From Perognathus longimembris pacificus (taxonomy: Eukaryota > Chordata > Mammalia > Rodentia > Heteromyidae): a stretch of DNA of 64,000 bases. Below, piece after piece: positions 1 through 10,937 of this stretch. Positions within the stretch are counted from its first letter, which is position 1. Every line of letters begins with the position of its first letter. Where the stretch lies: contig NC_063173.1 of assembly GCF_023159225.1 (NCBI RefSeq), positions 6,516,352-6,580,351 on the forward strand, in the 5' to 3' direction. Under the pieces are notes generated by a model that was given only the letters and a program-made list of their open reading frames with translations, searched no databases and had not been told where the DNA came from. The position numbers were made by a program, and so were the translations under genes.

Positions 1-284
1 TAAGTGGCAAAGCATTGTAGGAATCGGGGGGTAGAAGGGAATTTCTACCAAGTAGAAAAGACAATCCATCTCTGATTATTGCCACAGCAGACATTAAATG
101 TCAATACCTTTCCTGTGGTCCATGGCTACTGAGTTATCTTCAAAACAGTAGGTGAAACGGGAAGTCACTTTAAGCAAAGAAGCCTTTCCTGTTGGTGAGG
201 CCCTGTAGTGGGCTTTCAATGTAAAAACAAGATACATCCTTATGCTCAAAGAAATTGGTGTTCACCACATTCTGGATTATGGAG

Positions 285-390
285 TGGAGAAAGCAGAGAA
301 GCTTGGATTCTAATCTTCCTGTCTAACAATCCAAAATACCTTGAACAGTATGTAGCATATAGTAAGTGTACAATAAATGTTTAACAAAAG
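285..390 (+). repeat. MIR SINE fragment, 3' end
   Basis: The stretch ends in a phrase like 'cttgaacagtatgtagcata' followed by 'agtaagtgtacaataaatgt', which matches the 3' part of the ancient mammalian MIR consensus (cagtgcctggcacatagtaagcgctcaataaatgtt). The first part is diverged and probably carries deletions. It is a fossil with no sign of coding. Confidence 0.55.
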
Positions 391-1009
391 TTGAACACTA
401 AATTTGTTAGAGAAAATGAAGTTGACCCTAAAATAACAAACACTTGATATTTAATTGCCTAAAGAAAACACTTAGGAAATGTTATGTAAGAAGTCATAAG
501 TAATTAATCAAACTGGAAGCAACTGGCTTATTGTAATACAAAGTCCTACAAGGTTTCTGAACGGCAGGCCTATATTCTCAAAGCCTTAGGAAGAAGGTGA
601 CATCTAATTTGCTTTAAGGGGCATTTGGTCGGCCAACTTGGTTTGTTAAGCTAGGGTGAGTTCAATGCCTTGAGCTTTCCTAAACAGATGTTAATCCCTA
701 ATCTCTTAAATGCATCAAGCGGTTTTGTTTCTACGTATCACATCTGGAAAGATGGTACTTGGGAATGTCACTCCTCTGAAAGAAATGGGTTATATTGGAA
801 CATGGAAAGAGATGACTCTACAGTAGCATGGCTAAGAAAAGGTGCTGATTTAGCAGATGAGAGAAAGCTCTGAAACTAATTAAAGATACCTATGATACAT
901 GCGAAATTAAATTAAAAGCACAAGCACATTTTGCTGCATGAGAGAGAGCTTTTTGACAGGTGAGGGGTGGGCACTGGTAGAGGTTAAATGGGTGCAGGGA
1001 GAATAGTTC

Positions 1010-1012
<3 letters not shown>
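391..1012. other. Unassigned AT-rich sequence
   Basis: I recognise no repeat or gene here. One 67-residue open frame (670-873, +) has no recognisable domain and no splice or Kozak context that would support it. Confidence 0.5.

Positions 1013-1040
<28 letters not shown>
1013..1040. repeat. (AT)14 microsatellite
   Basis: Fourteen uninterrupted AT dinucleotides. A likely polymorphic simple repeat. Confidence 0.95.
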
Positions 1041-1043
<3 letters not shown>

Positions 1044-1267
1044 TCAGAAATTTGGGGACTTAGGATCAAGCTGCAACTATCTAAAGCTCATCTAAAGCCA
1101 ACACCTGAAGGATTTTGATATAGGCTGATACGAGGAGGGGGAGAAGTCCAAATGTGTGGAATGGGTTGGAAAAAGATGGGGAGAAGAAAACAAAGCACAT
1201 CAATGGGCTTTGATCTAAGCAGGCCTTTAAGGAGAAGGTCTGAAAGGAAGCAGAATAGAGGATGACT

Positions 1268-1312
1268 GGTGTGTATGTGTGTGCATGTGTGTGTGTATGT
1301 GTGTATGCGTGT
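1268..1312. repeat. Interrupted (GT)n microsatellite
   Basis: A GT-rich run broken by 'at', 'gc' and 'gcg' steps. It creates cysteine/valine-rich shadow frames on one strand and threonine/histidine-rich frames on the other, and these are not genes. Confidence 0.85.
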
Positions 1313-1483
1313 TATAAGCCCACGCATGTGCATACCTATGCAAGTGCACATGCATGTGTGTATATAGTATTGGTAGCGGGGTTGCTGCCATCTTTGTGTC
1401 TCTGTCAGACAATCTTTAGATTTCTGTGCCTCTCAGGTCCAACATAGGGGTCCTAAAGGAATTCCCCGTCTTCCTCGTGCTTT

Positions 1484-1545
1484 CAAAGAATGTTATTTAA
1501 TCTCTAACCAGGCTTCATCTTTATCACTGAGGTAAGAAAATGGCA
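1484..1545 (+). repeat. MIR core fragment
   Basis: The sequence 'gttatttaatctctaaccag' followed by 'gcttcatctttatcactga' resembles the MIR core (acttaacctctctgtgcctcagtttcctcatctgtaaaa). Only about 60 bp is recognisable, so the call is modest. Confidence 0.4.
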
Positions 1546-1551
1546 GCACAA

Positions 1552-1640
1552 GGCTGGAGACGTAGCTCAGTGGAAAACCTCTGCCTAACGTTTATGAGGT
1601 CCTGGGTTTGATTTCCAGCACTGTGACCAACAAGAAAAAA
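1552..1640 (+). repeat. ID-type SINE (BC1-like)
   Basis: Begins 'ggctggagacgtagctcagt' and continues to a degenerate B-box region 'tgggtttgatttccagcact', then an A-rich tail. This is the tRNA-derived ID SINE layout of rodents: A box near the start, B box about 50 bp later. Diverged, so an older copy. Confidence 0.8.
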
Positions 1641-1777
1641 GTAAAACTTTGGCACAATTTACCCTCTCAGGTCTGTAAGAACTGACCTTTTACACACTAC
1701 CATAACAGATCTCTGAAATATATCAAGTGAGAAAACTTGCACAGAATAGATCATATAGGACACATTATCAACCAGAT

Positions 1778-1830
1778 ACCACACACACGCACACACACAT
1801 GCACACACACTCATATACATATATCCCATA
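1778..1830. repeat. (CA)n-rich simple sequence
   Basis: CA/TA alternation with interruptions ('cacacacgcacacacacatg'). It is the source of a minus-strand cysteine/valine run in nearby open frames. Confidence 0.85.
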
Positions 1831-2648
1831 TGTATAAACACATCCTATACAGTTTGTATATACACAACTTTTATGTATACAAGTACAATTTGTACAGGAC
1901 ATTTCAGAAATAAACACCAAGGCCGTATCTCTCTGACCTTGGTCCCTCATGCAGACTACCAGGGATGCATGCACAATGCTCACCCAGAGATAATTCTTCG
2001 GCCTAGGAACTCGGGCACAGGTCGCAGAACTATCCAAACATGACTCCAAGAGGGGGACATTATTTAGAAATGAGAATGCTTCAGAACAAAATAAGATGGC
2101 AGGTGTCATTGAAATGCCCTTTCCTTCTACTGTGCTTCATAAAAAGCCCGAGAATCCTTAAAGCATTTTCATTTTAGTGGAATAATTGAAAATGCTGCAA
2201 TGGAATAAGAATAATAAACAAAAAACTTGCTGTGAATAGAATGGTTTATATAGCCAAAAATGAATAATCAACACCTTTTGCTCCATCTGCACTAAAAAAA
2301 AAGATTTAATAATAAGATATAAAAGGTAGAAAAATCACGATCATGAATTTTCCGATATTGCAACCCAAACAACTGCTTTATTATTGCCTGCTTTACTTAG
2401 TATTTTACTAGATCACTGGTAAAGTTGCCAATTCTTTTAGTTCTTTTAATACTAAAAACATATCTTTTTAACAGAAAAGAACCCTTCTGGGTATTTGCTG
2501 GAGGAAGTAGCACACAACACAATGCTCTCTGGCTTTGCTAGATGCTTCTTTAAGTATGTGCTATGAGGGAGCAAGTAGAAGGTACCCAATCTGCCATATT
2601 GTTAGCTATGGTGGTTAAATTCACTTGGAAGACAGATGGAACTGAGCT

Positions 2649-2649
<1 letters not shown>
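1831..2649. other. Unassigned, AT-rich, possibly unique
   Basis: No repeat family or exon recognised. AT-rich with short homopolymer runs. Confidence 0.5.

Positions 2650-2703
<54 letters not shown>
2650..2703. repeat. (TG)27 microsatellite
   Basis: A long uninterrupted TG array directly abutting the 3' tail side of a minus-strand SINE. The array therefore probably grew from the CA-rich tail of that SINE. Confidence 0.95.
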
Positions 2704-2705
<2 letters not shown>

Positions 2706-2875
2706 ACACTGGGGTTTGAACTCAGGGGCAGTGTTATTGCTTAAGGCTGGTGCTCTCCCACTTGAACCATACTTTCACTTTTAGGTTTTTGGCTGGTTAA
2801 CTGGAGATAAGTCTCACAGACTATTCTGCCTGGGATGACTTTGAACTGCAATCGTCAGATTTCAGCTTCCTAAGC
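2704..2875 (-). repeat. B1-dID-type composite SINE
   Basis: Read on the minus strand it has a B1-like head (relics of 'tgagatctgaggatca') and a tail ending in the ID-like 'gttcaagtgggagagcacca' region, then a CA tail. Diverged copy. Confidence 0.8.
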
Positions 2876-2892
2876 TTTTGATCATTTGTTGA

Positions 2893-3072
2893 ACTTTGGG
2901 CAAGTTACTTGGCCTTGCTGAATTTCGGCTTTTCCACTGGTAAAACTGGGAGTAAATTTAACTCTTACAAGGATGTTACGGGATAAAACACATCACATGT
3001 TTAAGATGCTTGTATGAATGCTTTGAACAGATAATTGGTAAATGTTCACTCCTATGATTATAATCTATTTCT
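2893..3072 (+). repeat. MIR SINE
   Basis: 'gaactttgggcaagttactt' is close to the diagnostic MIR core (gaccttgggcaagttactta), followed by counterparts of 'catctgtaaaatggg', 'aggattaaatgag' and 'ctcaataaatgtt'. A fairly complete 3' two-thirds of an ancient element. Confidence 0.75.
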
Positions 3073-3714
3073 TTCATCCATGCATCCATCCATCACGAAT
3101 GGATCATATTAGGCTGACCTTTGGGTTTGACGAAGAATAAGACCCAGTCTATGTACACAGCCCCATAGGAAAAGATGAGCAAAAGACAGCCCTGTACAGC
3201 ACCGGAGTGATGAGCCAAGTCAATGTCAAGTGTACTGCGGCACGAAGGGGAAGGGGTTGGTTGTGACAAGGATGGAGATGGTGCAGAAGAGGAATTGGTT
3301 CTTAAGAGGCAGAGCTGCGTGCATACAGTGGAGTGGGACAAAGCACAGGCTCTGTCCTGAGAGAAAGGTACAAGTGTCTAGGACGGCTGGATCCCAGGCA
3401 CCGAGTGGGCTGGTGGGAAGGGAGGCTCGCGAGCAGGGCCGGGAAGTTAGGAGTTGGCAGTCGGCCCTGCGCTCTCGGGGCAACATCCTGGGGGTACCCC
3501 ACATTATTACAGAAGGATAATTGGGTACTTTGTCAGCCTTCTGAGATACTGCAGGCAATGTCTGACCCTGCCAGGGGCTTAGCACCTTTGCAGACTCCGT
3601 GTTCACTTGAAAAATGACGGCAGCGCTTTTTTTTTTAACCCACCTCCTCTTACGCAGGCAGTTCATTCCAGGATGACTGGATTAGCAGTTAATCATAGTT
3701 TAAAGGTGTGAAGT
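3073..3714. other. Unassigned, mixed-composition sequence
   Basis: Overlapping open frames of 66-146 residues occur on both strands (longest 3226-3666, minus). They shadow one another and show no recognisable motif, so none is annotated as a gene. No repeat family recognised. Confidence 0.45.
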
Positions 3715-3927
3715 GTGGGTGGCTGACGCGTTTCGTCCTAGCTTCTCGGGAGGATGAGATCTGAGGATCAGAGCACAAAGCCAGCCTGACCGGGAAAGGC
3801 CCTGGGATGAATTTACCAGCACAAATGCTGCAAGTGCAGCTGTAGGTCAGGGGGCGGAGTGTTATCCTGGAGTATAAAGCTAAGTGCGAGTGCCCAGGCC
3901 CTGAGTTCACCACCTAGTACGTGTGTG

Positions 3928-3960
<33 letters not shown>
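3715..3960 (+). repeat. B1-dID-type composite SINE with CA tail
   Basis: Head 'tgggtggctgacgcg...' with 'tgagatctgaggatcagagc' and 'aaagccagcctgaccgggaa', then an ID-like second half ending 'gcccaggccctgagttcacc'. The tail is a (CA)15 run (3931-3959). Confidence 0.85.
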
Positions 3961-3963
<3 letters not shown>

Positions 3964-4970
3964 TATACACGGTAAAGATCTAGCATGTGTAATGTCAAAT
4001 GTCTTTACTTAATAATGGTGTGCACTTCAATTTTCTTTAACTTTTGTGAATCTTAGCTATCAGGAGACGATCGAACTGGACCTATCTCATGAACAAGGTG
4101 TTCCTAGCATGGCGCTAAAGTTCTACTACCGTGAGTGTGACACAGCCCCATGAGTGCTGCCTGTCATGATAGGTAAACTAGGAGACTTGGAGGGCAGCGT
4201 TCAAGTCCCGCAGTGGAGGAAGCCAGGCGTGAGCAGGGGCAGGGGAGCTAGGCCACCCCACACTGCTGGGCTAGACTCCTTGACAGTGCTAATTCCTCTG
4301 TGTCACACTGACGCTAGAGATCTTCTGATTTCTGTCTTGTAGGTGCAGGTGAAATTTCCCCTTACTGAAGCTGACTTTCACGGACCAATCAAGGTCAACG
4401 AAAGCATTAACATTTAGAAGTTTCAAGTTACTTTAGGTTTCTATACCTGCAGCAGGAAGAGATACTAACAGATTAGATTTGCTAAATAAACCACCACCCC
4501 CCCCCCCCCGCCACCTGTAATTCACACAAGCATTCTTAGACGAGGTAATAGAAAGAAAGCAAATACACTGTTGGTAAGGAATTAACAGTCCTTCCCAAAT
4601 GCACTATCAAGGATAATGTAATGATGCATTAATCTTGTCCTAGTGGGGAAAATACATTATCCCTATTGTATATCACACTGTGTAAGCATCCCGCAGACAA
4701 GATTAACTGTGTCTATGGCCCTAGGAAACCCACATGTCCTTGCCTTTTAACCCAATGACTTTGACTGGTAAAAGTTCATTACCTGTGTATACCAGAAGTG
4801 TATCTACAACAAAGATCACATATAATTGATATAGGGAATCTGTCTTAACACATCACCAAGGCCCTATAATCAATCTAGACTAAAATCCTGAAGATCAAAT
4901 AAATAAATAATAAGGAAACAAAACAAGACATTTATTTACTTATTCACCATTCATTAAACGAGTCGTGGGG
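3961..4970. other. Unassigned sequence with a poly-C run
   Basis: No repeat family or exon seen. A 13-base C run sits at 4497-4509. AT-rich towards the right-hand side. Confidence 0.45.
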
Positions 4971-5172
4971 ATTTTTTTTCCTGGGCTTGGGTGCTGACCT
5001 TGAGCTGTTTTTGCTCAAGGCTTCCACTTGAACCACAGCGCCACTTCCTGCTTTTTTTGGTGATAAAAGTTTCCCAGACTTTCCTGTCTAGTCTGGCTTC
5101 GAACCATGATCCTCAGATCTCAGCCTCCTATGTAGCTAGGAATACCGTACAAGCATGAACCACTGGTGCTCC
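4971..5172 (-). repeat. B1-dID-type composite SINE
   Basis: Minus-oriented: T-rich tail at left, then complements of 'gtggttcaagtggaagcctt', 'ctgagatctgaggatcatgg' and a B1 head at right. Moderately diverged, with a full head-plus-tail layout. Confidence 0.88.
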
Positions 5173-5237
5173 CCTGAGACTATATTAACCTAAGTACTTA
5201 AATTGTCAATGTTTAATATCGAACATGAATGGAATGG

Positions 5238-5490
5238 AGTCAGGTGCTGGTAGCTCACACCTGTAATACGTGCTACTGAGGGGACAGATTTGAAGATTGA
5301 GGTTTGAAACCAATTGGGGCAGGTAGATCTGTGAGGCTTGTTTCCAACTAACCAGCAGAACTGGAGTTGTACAGCTAACAAGTGGTAGAGCACCGGTCTT
5401 GAGCCGAAAAAGCCACCCAAGAGCAGGAGGCAATAAAGCACTGGCGCGTGCGCGCACACACGCGCATACACACACACACACACACACACT
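5238..5490 (+). repeat. B1-dID-type composite SINE with GC/CA tail
   Basis: Head 'aggtgctggtagctcacacc' 'tgtaatacgtgctactgagg' and an ID-like second half 'caagtggtagagcaccggtc'. The tail is an alternating purine-pyrimidine run of CG and CA steps (5444-5489). Confidence 0.88.
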
Positions 5491-6238
5491 TTAACAGGAT
5501 GGTACATATAAAATATGGTTATTTGAAGTCAGCAACTTATTTTTACATTCTAAGTTATCTGTCTTTTCTACGTCAACCCTCCTAAAAAGGTTGTTTTTAG
5601 ATGACACCTCTGGAAGCCTCCTAAGTAACTTGTAATTCCTCCACTTCTGAAGATGCTGTGGAAAGCAGAGCCAGATGGTGGGTCATGTTGAGCAGTGATC
5701 CCGGGGAAGAAGAGCGAGGAACCAGGGAGAGGGAACGAGGGAGGAGAGGAAGGTTTGATGGATGGTTTGAAGCGAGTCCTGTTGTGTGCAATCAGGGCCT
5801 TCCGAGGAACACACAGAACCCAATTCAGAACTTTCTACCCAAGGGATGAGGAAGAGAACCTGCATCCTCCAGTTTCCTTTCCGTTGACATGTGCGGTACC
5901 ACCTCCCCTGCACTTCCAGCTCGGTACCTCCCGGAGTGGCGAGTGGACCCCCAGATAGAGCAGGGTAGCCGCTGAAGTGAAGTGTTTTTGCGTTCTATCT
6001 AAGTGAAGTTGGCGGTAGCATGAGATGTCCTGAGTTCGTTTGGCAGAAAAGATGTAAGGCTGAAGTCAGCGATGCCACCATTAACATTTCCTCTGAGCCA
6101 TAGGATCAATGTGCATTGAGTTACAAATACTGAGCCCCAAATGTAAACAAGGAGATTCTGCATAGATTTACCATTTAATCCCCTAACTCCTCCCATGATA
6201 TAGACTATGCTTGCATTTCCCTTCAATTTAATTAAAAA
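5491..6238. other. Unassigned sequence
   Basis: Contains a purine-rich patch near 5700-5760. Short open frames of 63-105 residues on both strands overlap each other and are not recognisable. Confidence 0.45.
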
Positions 6239-6239
6239 G

Positions 6240-6461
6240 TTTTTTTTGCACGTGCTGGGGCTTGAACTCTGGGCATGGCAGCTGTCCCCTGAGTTCCTTT
6301 TCCTCAAGGCTAGCATTCTACCTCTTGAGTCGCAGCATCACTTCTGGTTTTGTTTTTTTTTTCTGTGATTAATTGAAGATAAGAGTCTCATAGACTTTCC
6401 TGTCTAGGCTGGTTTCAAACCATGATCCTCAGATCTCAGCCTCCTGAGTAGCTATGATTAG
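6240..6461 (-). repeat. B1-dID-type composite SINE
   Basis: T tail at left, 'gtgctggggcttgaactctg' (complement of the ID-half 3' end), an internal T/C run, then 'gatcctcagatctcagcctc' and 'ctgagtagctatgatta' as the B1 head complement. Confidence 0.9.
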
Positions 6462-6679
6462 TCTCATTTCCATTTTAAATAACAGAGAAACAGCTCTCTA
6501 GGAGCTAATGATCTACCTGAGAGCATTATAAAGGGAAGAAAAGATGGGGCTAAAGTGCAGGCTGCTGAACTCTAGAACAAGCTCCCTGCAAGTGCCTGTA
6601 TCTTATGTATCTATATGTTTCCTAGATGACAAAACAACCAGTTGTCCACTGGAGTTCCTTTCTCTGTATCTGTCTTTGA

Positions 6680-6725
6680 CCAGAATGTGAGTTCCTTGAG
6701 GGCAGAAGCTGTGCCTTGCAAGAAG
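6680..6725 (+). repeat. L2-like fragment
   Basis: 'gaatgtgagttccttgaggg' 'cagaagctgtgcctt' resembles the L2 3' region (gtaagctccttgagggcagggactgtgtc). Very short, so tentative. Confidence 0.4.
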
Positions 6726-6837
6726 AAACCATATCTAATCATAACTCAATCTTCATTGACCCCAACAGAATGGAATTTTCCTGAAGGCAGAGCATAGTTT
6801 GGGCTTTGATCCAGCGCCAGTGGTTCCTTCACACTTG

Positions 6838-6935
6838 GATTCCTAGCTTCTAGGGGGGCTGCGCTCATTGAGATCACAGTTTGAGGGTAGCTTGGGAAGT
6901 AAAGTTCATGAGACTCCCTCTACTATGAAGAGCTG
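6838..6935 (+). repeat. Degenerate B1-like SINE
   Basis: Retains 'gatcacagtttgagggtagc' 'ttgggaagtaaagttcatga' 'gactccct', a diverged version of the B1 middle and 3' part seen in the other composite SINEs. The ID half is not recognisable. Confidence 0.5.
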
Positions 6936-6989
6936 GACGCTGGCCTGTTATTTTAGCTACTGGGAAACCTACAGTCCTATCTTCGATAC

Positions 6990-7192
6990 TTGGTAGTTTT
7001 AGGATCTTGAGCAAACTATGCAATAACGTTTTTAAGTCATAGGCTTCTCATCTGTAAGATGGTATGATTCTAATTGCATTCTATCTCAGGGCAGTTATGA
7101 CTATTGTGAGATGCATATACAAGTGTTTACTAGTACTTTGCAAATATGTGCCAGGTACTAATAAAGATCAATTATGATCATTATTAGATCTA
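6990..7192 (+). repeat. MIR SINE
   Basis: Recognisable by 'ttcttctcatctgtaagatg'-like sequence at 7045-7065, 'gggcagttatgactattgtg', 'aatatgtgccaggtactaat' and a terminal 'attatgatcattatt'. These occur in the MIR order. Confidence 0.65.
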
Positions 7193-7760
7193 TACTTTTG
7201 CTGCTTTTTCGGTATCTGAAGTTCCTGACCTCGACCCAGAGATCTTTAGAAAGTCCATTGTGGCACTAGAGATTTTTTTGTGAGACTAACTCTAAGAGCA
7301 CAAAGCATTAACTACAAAGATGGCGTGTGACACCTAGCTGATTCTTAGTATTTGCAGGGCAGAAATGAAATAGCAAGACATGTTACTTTGGGCAAGAATC
7401 ACTGGGCCACATCCTGAAAAGAAACAGAGGCATTGTGAATTCCTAACTAACATCTGATAGGGCGAATATCAGCAGCTTGAGCTCTGACTGTAAACAGAAA
7501 GACAGTTATGTAACCTAGGCAAGGTGTGAAGCCACCAAACAAGGCTAGAACTCTGGGGATCATTTTCAAGTTAATTTGATCACAAATTTCTTTCAAATAG
7601 CGGCCTTATCTATTCACAAACACTTGTGTTTGATAGTCAAAAATGACCTATTTTGCAATTGCTCTGCTTTTGTTTTGCAGAACAATGTATGTCCTTAGAG
7701 CAGTAATACAATTTTATTGCCACCTAAGCTTAGAATCTGAAGACTTAAGGAACTTTTATT
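7193..7760. other. Unassigned sequence
   Basis: No repeat or gene recognised. AT-rich. Confidence 0.5.
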
Positions 7761-7761
7761 T

Positions 7762-7975
7762 ATTTATTTGGAGGTACTAGGGATTGAACTCAGGGTCTGG
7801 GTGCTGTCCTTAGATGTTGCTCTACCACGTGAGCTTCACCTCCACTTCTGGCTTCCTGGTGGCTAATTGGAGACAGGAATTTCTCATACTTTCTTTCTCT
7901 GGCTGCCTTTGAACCATCATCCTCTGATTGCCCACTCCTGACTAGCTAGGATTGCAGGCATGAGCCATCAGCTTG
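7762..7975 (-). repeat. B1-dID-type composite SINE
   Basis: A (TTTA)n tail at left, 'actagggattgaactcaggg' and 'ctctaccacgtgagcttcac' for the ID half, then 'tagctaggattgcaggcatg' for the B1 head, all complements. Older copy. Confidence 0.85.
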
Positions 7976-8590
7976 ATTGAAGGATCTATTTTAGAATTAT
8001 TATTTGATGAATTTTGGAACCTAGTGCTGAGAGAAAAAACTGCGTGGTAGGTCACTATCCAAGGCTGTATTCTCTTTGGATCATGGCCGAGGGCCTGACA
8101 GCTTTGTTACTAATGGAAAAAGCCTGGACAAATGATTTCCTGTTGAGGTCTAATTTTCATCATGTCTAATAAGAGGCTGCTGGTGACCATTTCCCAAGCT
8201 TCCCCCAATGATTTATTGGAAGAATATAAACAGAACACATGCCATGCAGTACATACTCAATCACTGCCTAGTTCCCTGTAGGTAAAATAATATTCCTTCT
8301 CTTATCTTCATCCTTGATCCCAATCTTGACCATGTCATTCCTTAAGAAACAAAGCTTCACGAGACAGAAAAAAAGGATTTCTGAAATAAAAGTGCCTAAG
8401 GCCAAAATTTGCAAAAGACTTATTATTTTTTTTAATGAGATTGCTCATTAAGCAGCAAACCACATTGTAAAAATTCAGCTTAACCTCAGCTTCCTTTCTG
8501 GCCAGCTAATCTGGGCAGACTTTTAAATCACACTGGCTGCAAGATGAATACAGTGTTTCATTGGAAATTACTACAATTACTACCCTGGTG
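7976..8590. other. Unassigned sequence, possibly conserved
   Basis: No repeat recognised in this AT-rich interval, which is free of SINEs on both sides of the duplications that follow. Function unknown. Confidence 0.4.
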
Positions 8591-8676
8591 TTAGTAACAG
8601 TCTTTAGATTACCAATAATGCTTAGTGGCAGAGTTAGTACCAGTCTTTAGATTACCAATAATGCTTAGCGGCAGAA
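8591..8676. repeat. 43-bp tandem duplication
   Basis: Two direct copies with a 43-bp period (8591-8633 and 8634-8676) sharing 'cagtctttagattaccaata' 'atgcttag'. The copies differ at only a few positions, so the duplication is fairly recent. Confidence 0.93.
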
Positions 8677-8852
8677 AGGCAAAGTCAGGAGTTTAATGTA
8701 GCTCCTCAAGCATCTGCAGGTTTTGTTTACTGCAGGGAACTTCAGGTTACATAATTGTCTTGGCTTCTGCTTTGGAAGGTGAACCTTCACTCTTCACATT
8801 TGCTACTGACACAGGTCCTTGGGAGCAAATACATCTGGACTCAATTTCCTAA

Positions 8853-8936
8853 AAGTCACTTGGAATAGATCCATGATCCCTGACCTTCTTAGATAAGTCA
8901 CTTGGAATATAGCCATGATCCCTGACCTTCTTAGAT
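8853..8936. repeat. 42-bp tandem duplication
   Basis: Two direct copies with a 42-bp period (8853-8894 and 8895-8936) sharing 'aagtcacttggaata' and 'ccatgatccctgaccttctt' 'agat'. The start of a third copy ('aagtgac') follows at 8937. Confidence 0.93.
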
Positions 8937-9024
8937 AAGTGACAGGAGAAAGAAGGCTCTAAACTTCAGTAGGTAGTCACTGAGAGGATAGTTTAAAAAT
9001 CAGGCCATGTTCTCTTTTTATTTT

Positions 9025-9155
9025 AAAATAAGATTTACTTATTTATTGTCAAAGTGATGTACAGAGGGGTTACAGTGTCATATGTTAGGCCATGGGTACA
9101 TTTCTTGTACTATTTGTTACCTCCTCCCTCTTTCCCCCCCCCTGCCACGTTCTCT
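9025..9155 (-). mobile_element. LINE-1 3' end fragment
   Basis: On the minus strand this reads as a G-rich stretch, then 'gtaacaaatagtacaagaaa' 'tgtacccatggcctaacata', 'ctctgtacatcactttgaca' and 'ataaataagtaaat'. That is the terminal ~130 bp of the LINE-1 3' UTR also seen at 44.04-44.38 kb. Severely 5'-truncated. Confidence 0.8.
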
Positions 9156-9975
9156 TTCCCAAGTTTTTCCTAGCTTTATTCTGCTGTTTTTAGATTGGCA
9201 TGCTTCTCTATTGGTCTCTGTTGGGGGCTCTGGGGGGGCTCTGAGAATGGCTTTAGAGAAAAGGGGGAAAGGTCACAGGCTCGCGAAAGTGAGAAAGAAC
9301 ACGGGGTGTGTCAATGCGAGGCACCATGTTGTTCAACACACACAAATCAGCAATGAGTTAAACAGATTGAGTTTTCAAGGTACTTTTCCTCTTGTCAACA
9401 GGACGCAGGAGACTGATAGTCGCAGGATCATCCTAAGTGATAACACGAGTAAGTTTTAGGACCGCAGAGAAGGAGCGTTTGGAAGGAGAGAAAGGGCAAG
9501 TCAGAAGCCCCTTGACACACAATTCATATAAGAAATTTGTATTTGTGGGCCTGGGTGACCTACTCCGAGCTTGGAACTGGTACAAGATTATGTCTGTAGC
9601 TCAGCCATGGAGATGTTTGTTTTGCTGAGGGCTTTGTGGATATACCACGGAAATGAAACTAAAATTACCACAGCACTAGAAACAAGACAAAACTGAAATG
9701 CGACATATTGATAAAGTCAGAGTAAAACAAGTTAATAACTACCATTTGTAATACTAATAAATGTAACTAATACTTAGGAACAAGTAACTGTATGTGAGTG
9801 TCTGCACTAAGCAGTGGGGGGTACCTCATTTCTTCTGTCAGCTTCTTTTGACAAGTACAAAACCTGGTGTTTAGGTGACATACCTTAGAGCCCACATAGC
9901 CAGAACCTGAGCTCGCCTGACTGGAAAACTAGGACCTCTAAGTCACTGAACATTCAAAGTGCCATATGAAATTCA
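9156..9975. other. Unassigned sequence
   Basis: No family recognised. A 125-residue open frame begins in the LINE-1 fragment and runs to 9459 (+). It has no domain I recognise and starts in repeat DNA. Confidence 0.45.
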
Positions 9976-10006
9976 ATATATATATATATTATATATATAT
10001 ATATAT
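9976..10006. repeat. (TA)n microsatellite
   Basis: About 30 bp of alternating A and T with one phase break ('atattatat'). Confidence 0.92.
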
Positions 10007-10076
10007 TCTTGTCTTGTTAACACATGGAGAACAAGAGAAATGGATGACCATTCATCAAAGGTAAAGATATCAGATT

Positions 10077-10312
10077 ATGCCAGGTGACTCATATCTGTAA
10101 TCCTAGCTACTTAGGAGGTTGAGATCTCAGAATTGTGGTTCAAAATCAACCCAGGCAGGAAAGTCTGTGAGATTCTTATCTCAAATTGACCACCCAAAAG
10201 CTCAAAAGTGGGGCTGTAGCTTAAATGGTAGAGTGTTAGCCTTGAGTGAAAAAGCCAAGCAGCAGTGCCCGGGCTCTGAGCTGAAGCCCCAGTACCAGCA
10301 CGTACACACATC
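10077..10312 (+). repeat. B1-dID-type composite SINE
   Basis: Head 'aggtgactcatatctgtaat' 'cctagctacttaggaggttg', middle 'ggcaggaaagtctgtgagat', ID half 'ggtagagtgttagccttgag', and a CA-containing tail. Confidence 0.9.
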
Positions 10313-10457
10313 ATGGATAAACTGTTGGGATAAGGCTTAAGGATGGTCTATGTTGGTCAGCATCTGTGCGTGCTATGAACACTGGTTAGTAGAGGCAATG
10401 CATGGTGGAAGTCTCCAGAGTTTCTCTTCCATTGGATGCCTCTGTGGCATCATTTAT

Positions 10458-10531
10458 GAAAAAAAAAAGGAAGAAAAGAAGGAAGGAAGAGAAAGGAAGA
10501 GGGAAGGAAGAAGGAAGGAAGAAAAGGGAGG
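10458..10531. repeat. Purine (GGAA/GAAA)n tract
   Basis: Nearly pure A/G on the + strand. It yields Lys/Glu/Arg-rich shadow frames on + and Phe/Leu/Ser-rich frames on minus. Confidence 0.9.
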
Positions 10532-10937
10532 TCTTCCCAGGTCACAGGCAGATGCCTGTGACTTGCTTGCTTATCAAGAGGGGCACTTGACTTCACCCTG
10601 TGGCAGTTGCATGAATTTTCCTGGTAATTTTTATGTTTATTCTGCAATAATGGCACTTGACACCCCACGATAACTACTATCTGTGTGTGGCCAAGATAAG
10701 TACCCAGCCAGCCAGGCTTGCAATTGTGAGGACAGTTATAGGCTGAGAAAAACACAATTGGAGACTGGGTTGGAACGGCGAGGCGAAAACCATGTCTACA
10801 CTTTAGTCAGAGAGTGCAAACAAGGGCATGAGCGTTTCCACCGCTCGGCTTCGTGCAAAGGTTTGCCGGGAGCCTTGGCAATCAATGGGTGCAAATTGGC
10901 AGAAACAGCTGGGAAAGCTTTATAAAAATCACAGCAG
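10532..10937. other. Unassigned sequence
   Basis: No repeat family or exon recognised. Confidence 0.45.

Noticed and set aside
3226..3666. 146-residue minus frame
   Set aside because: Three other frames on both strands cover the same DNA, and none shows a recognisable family or plausible exon boundaries.
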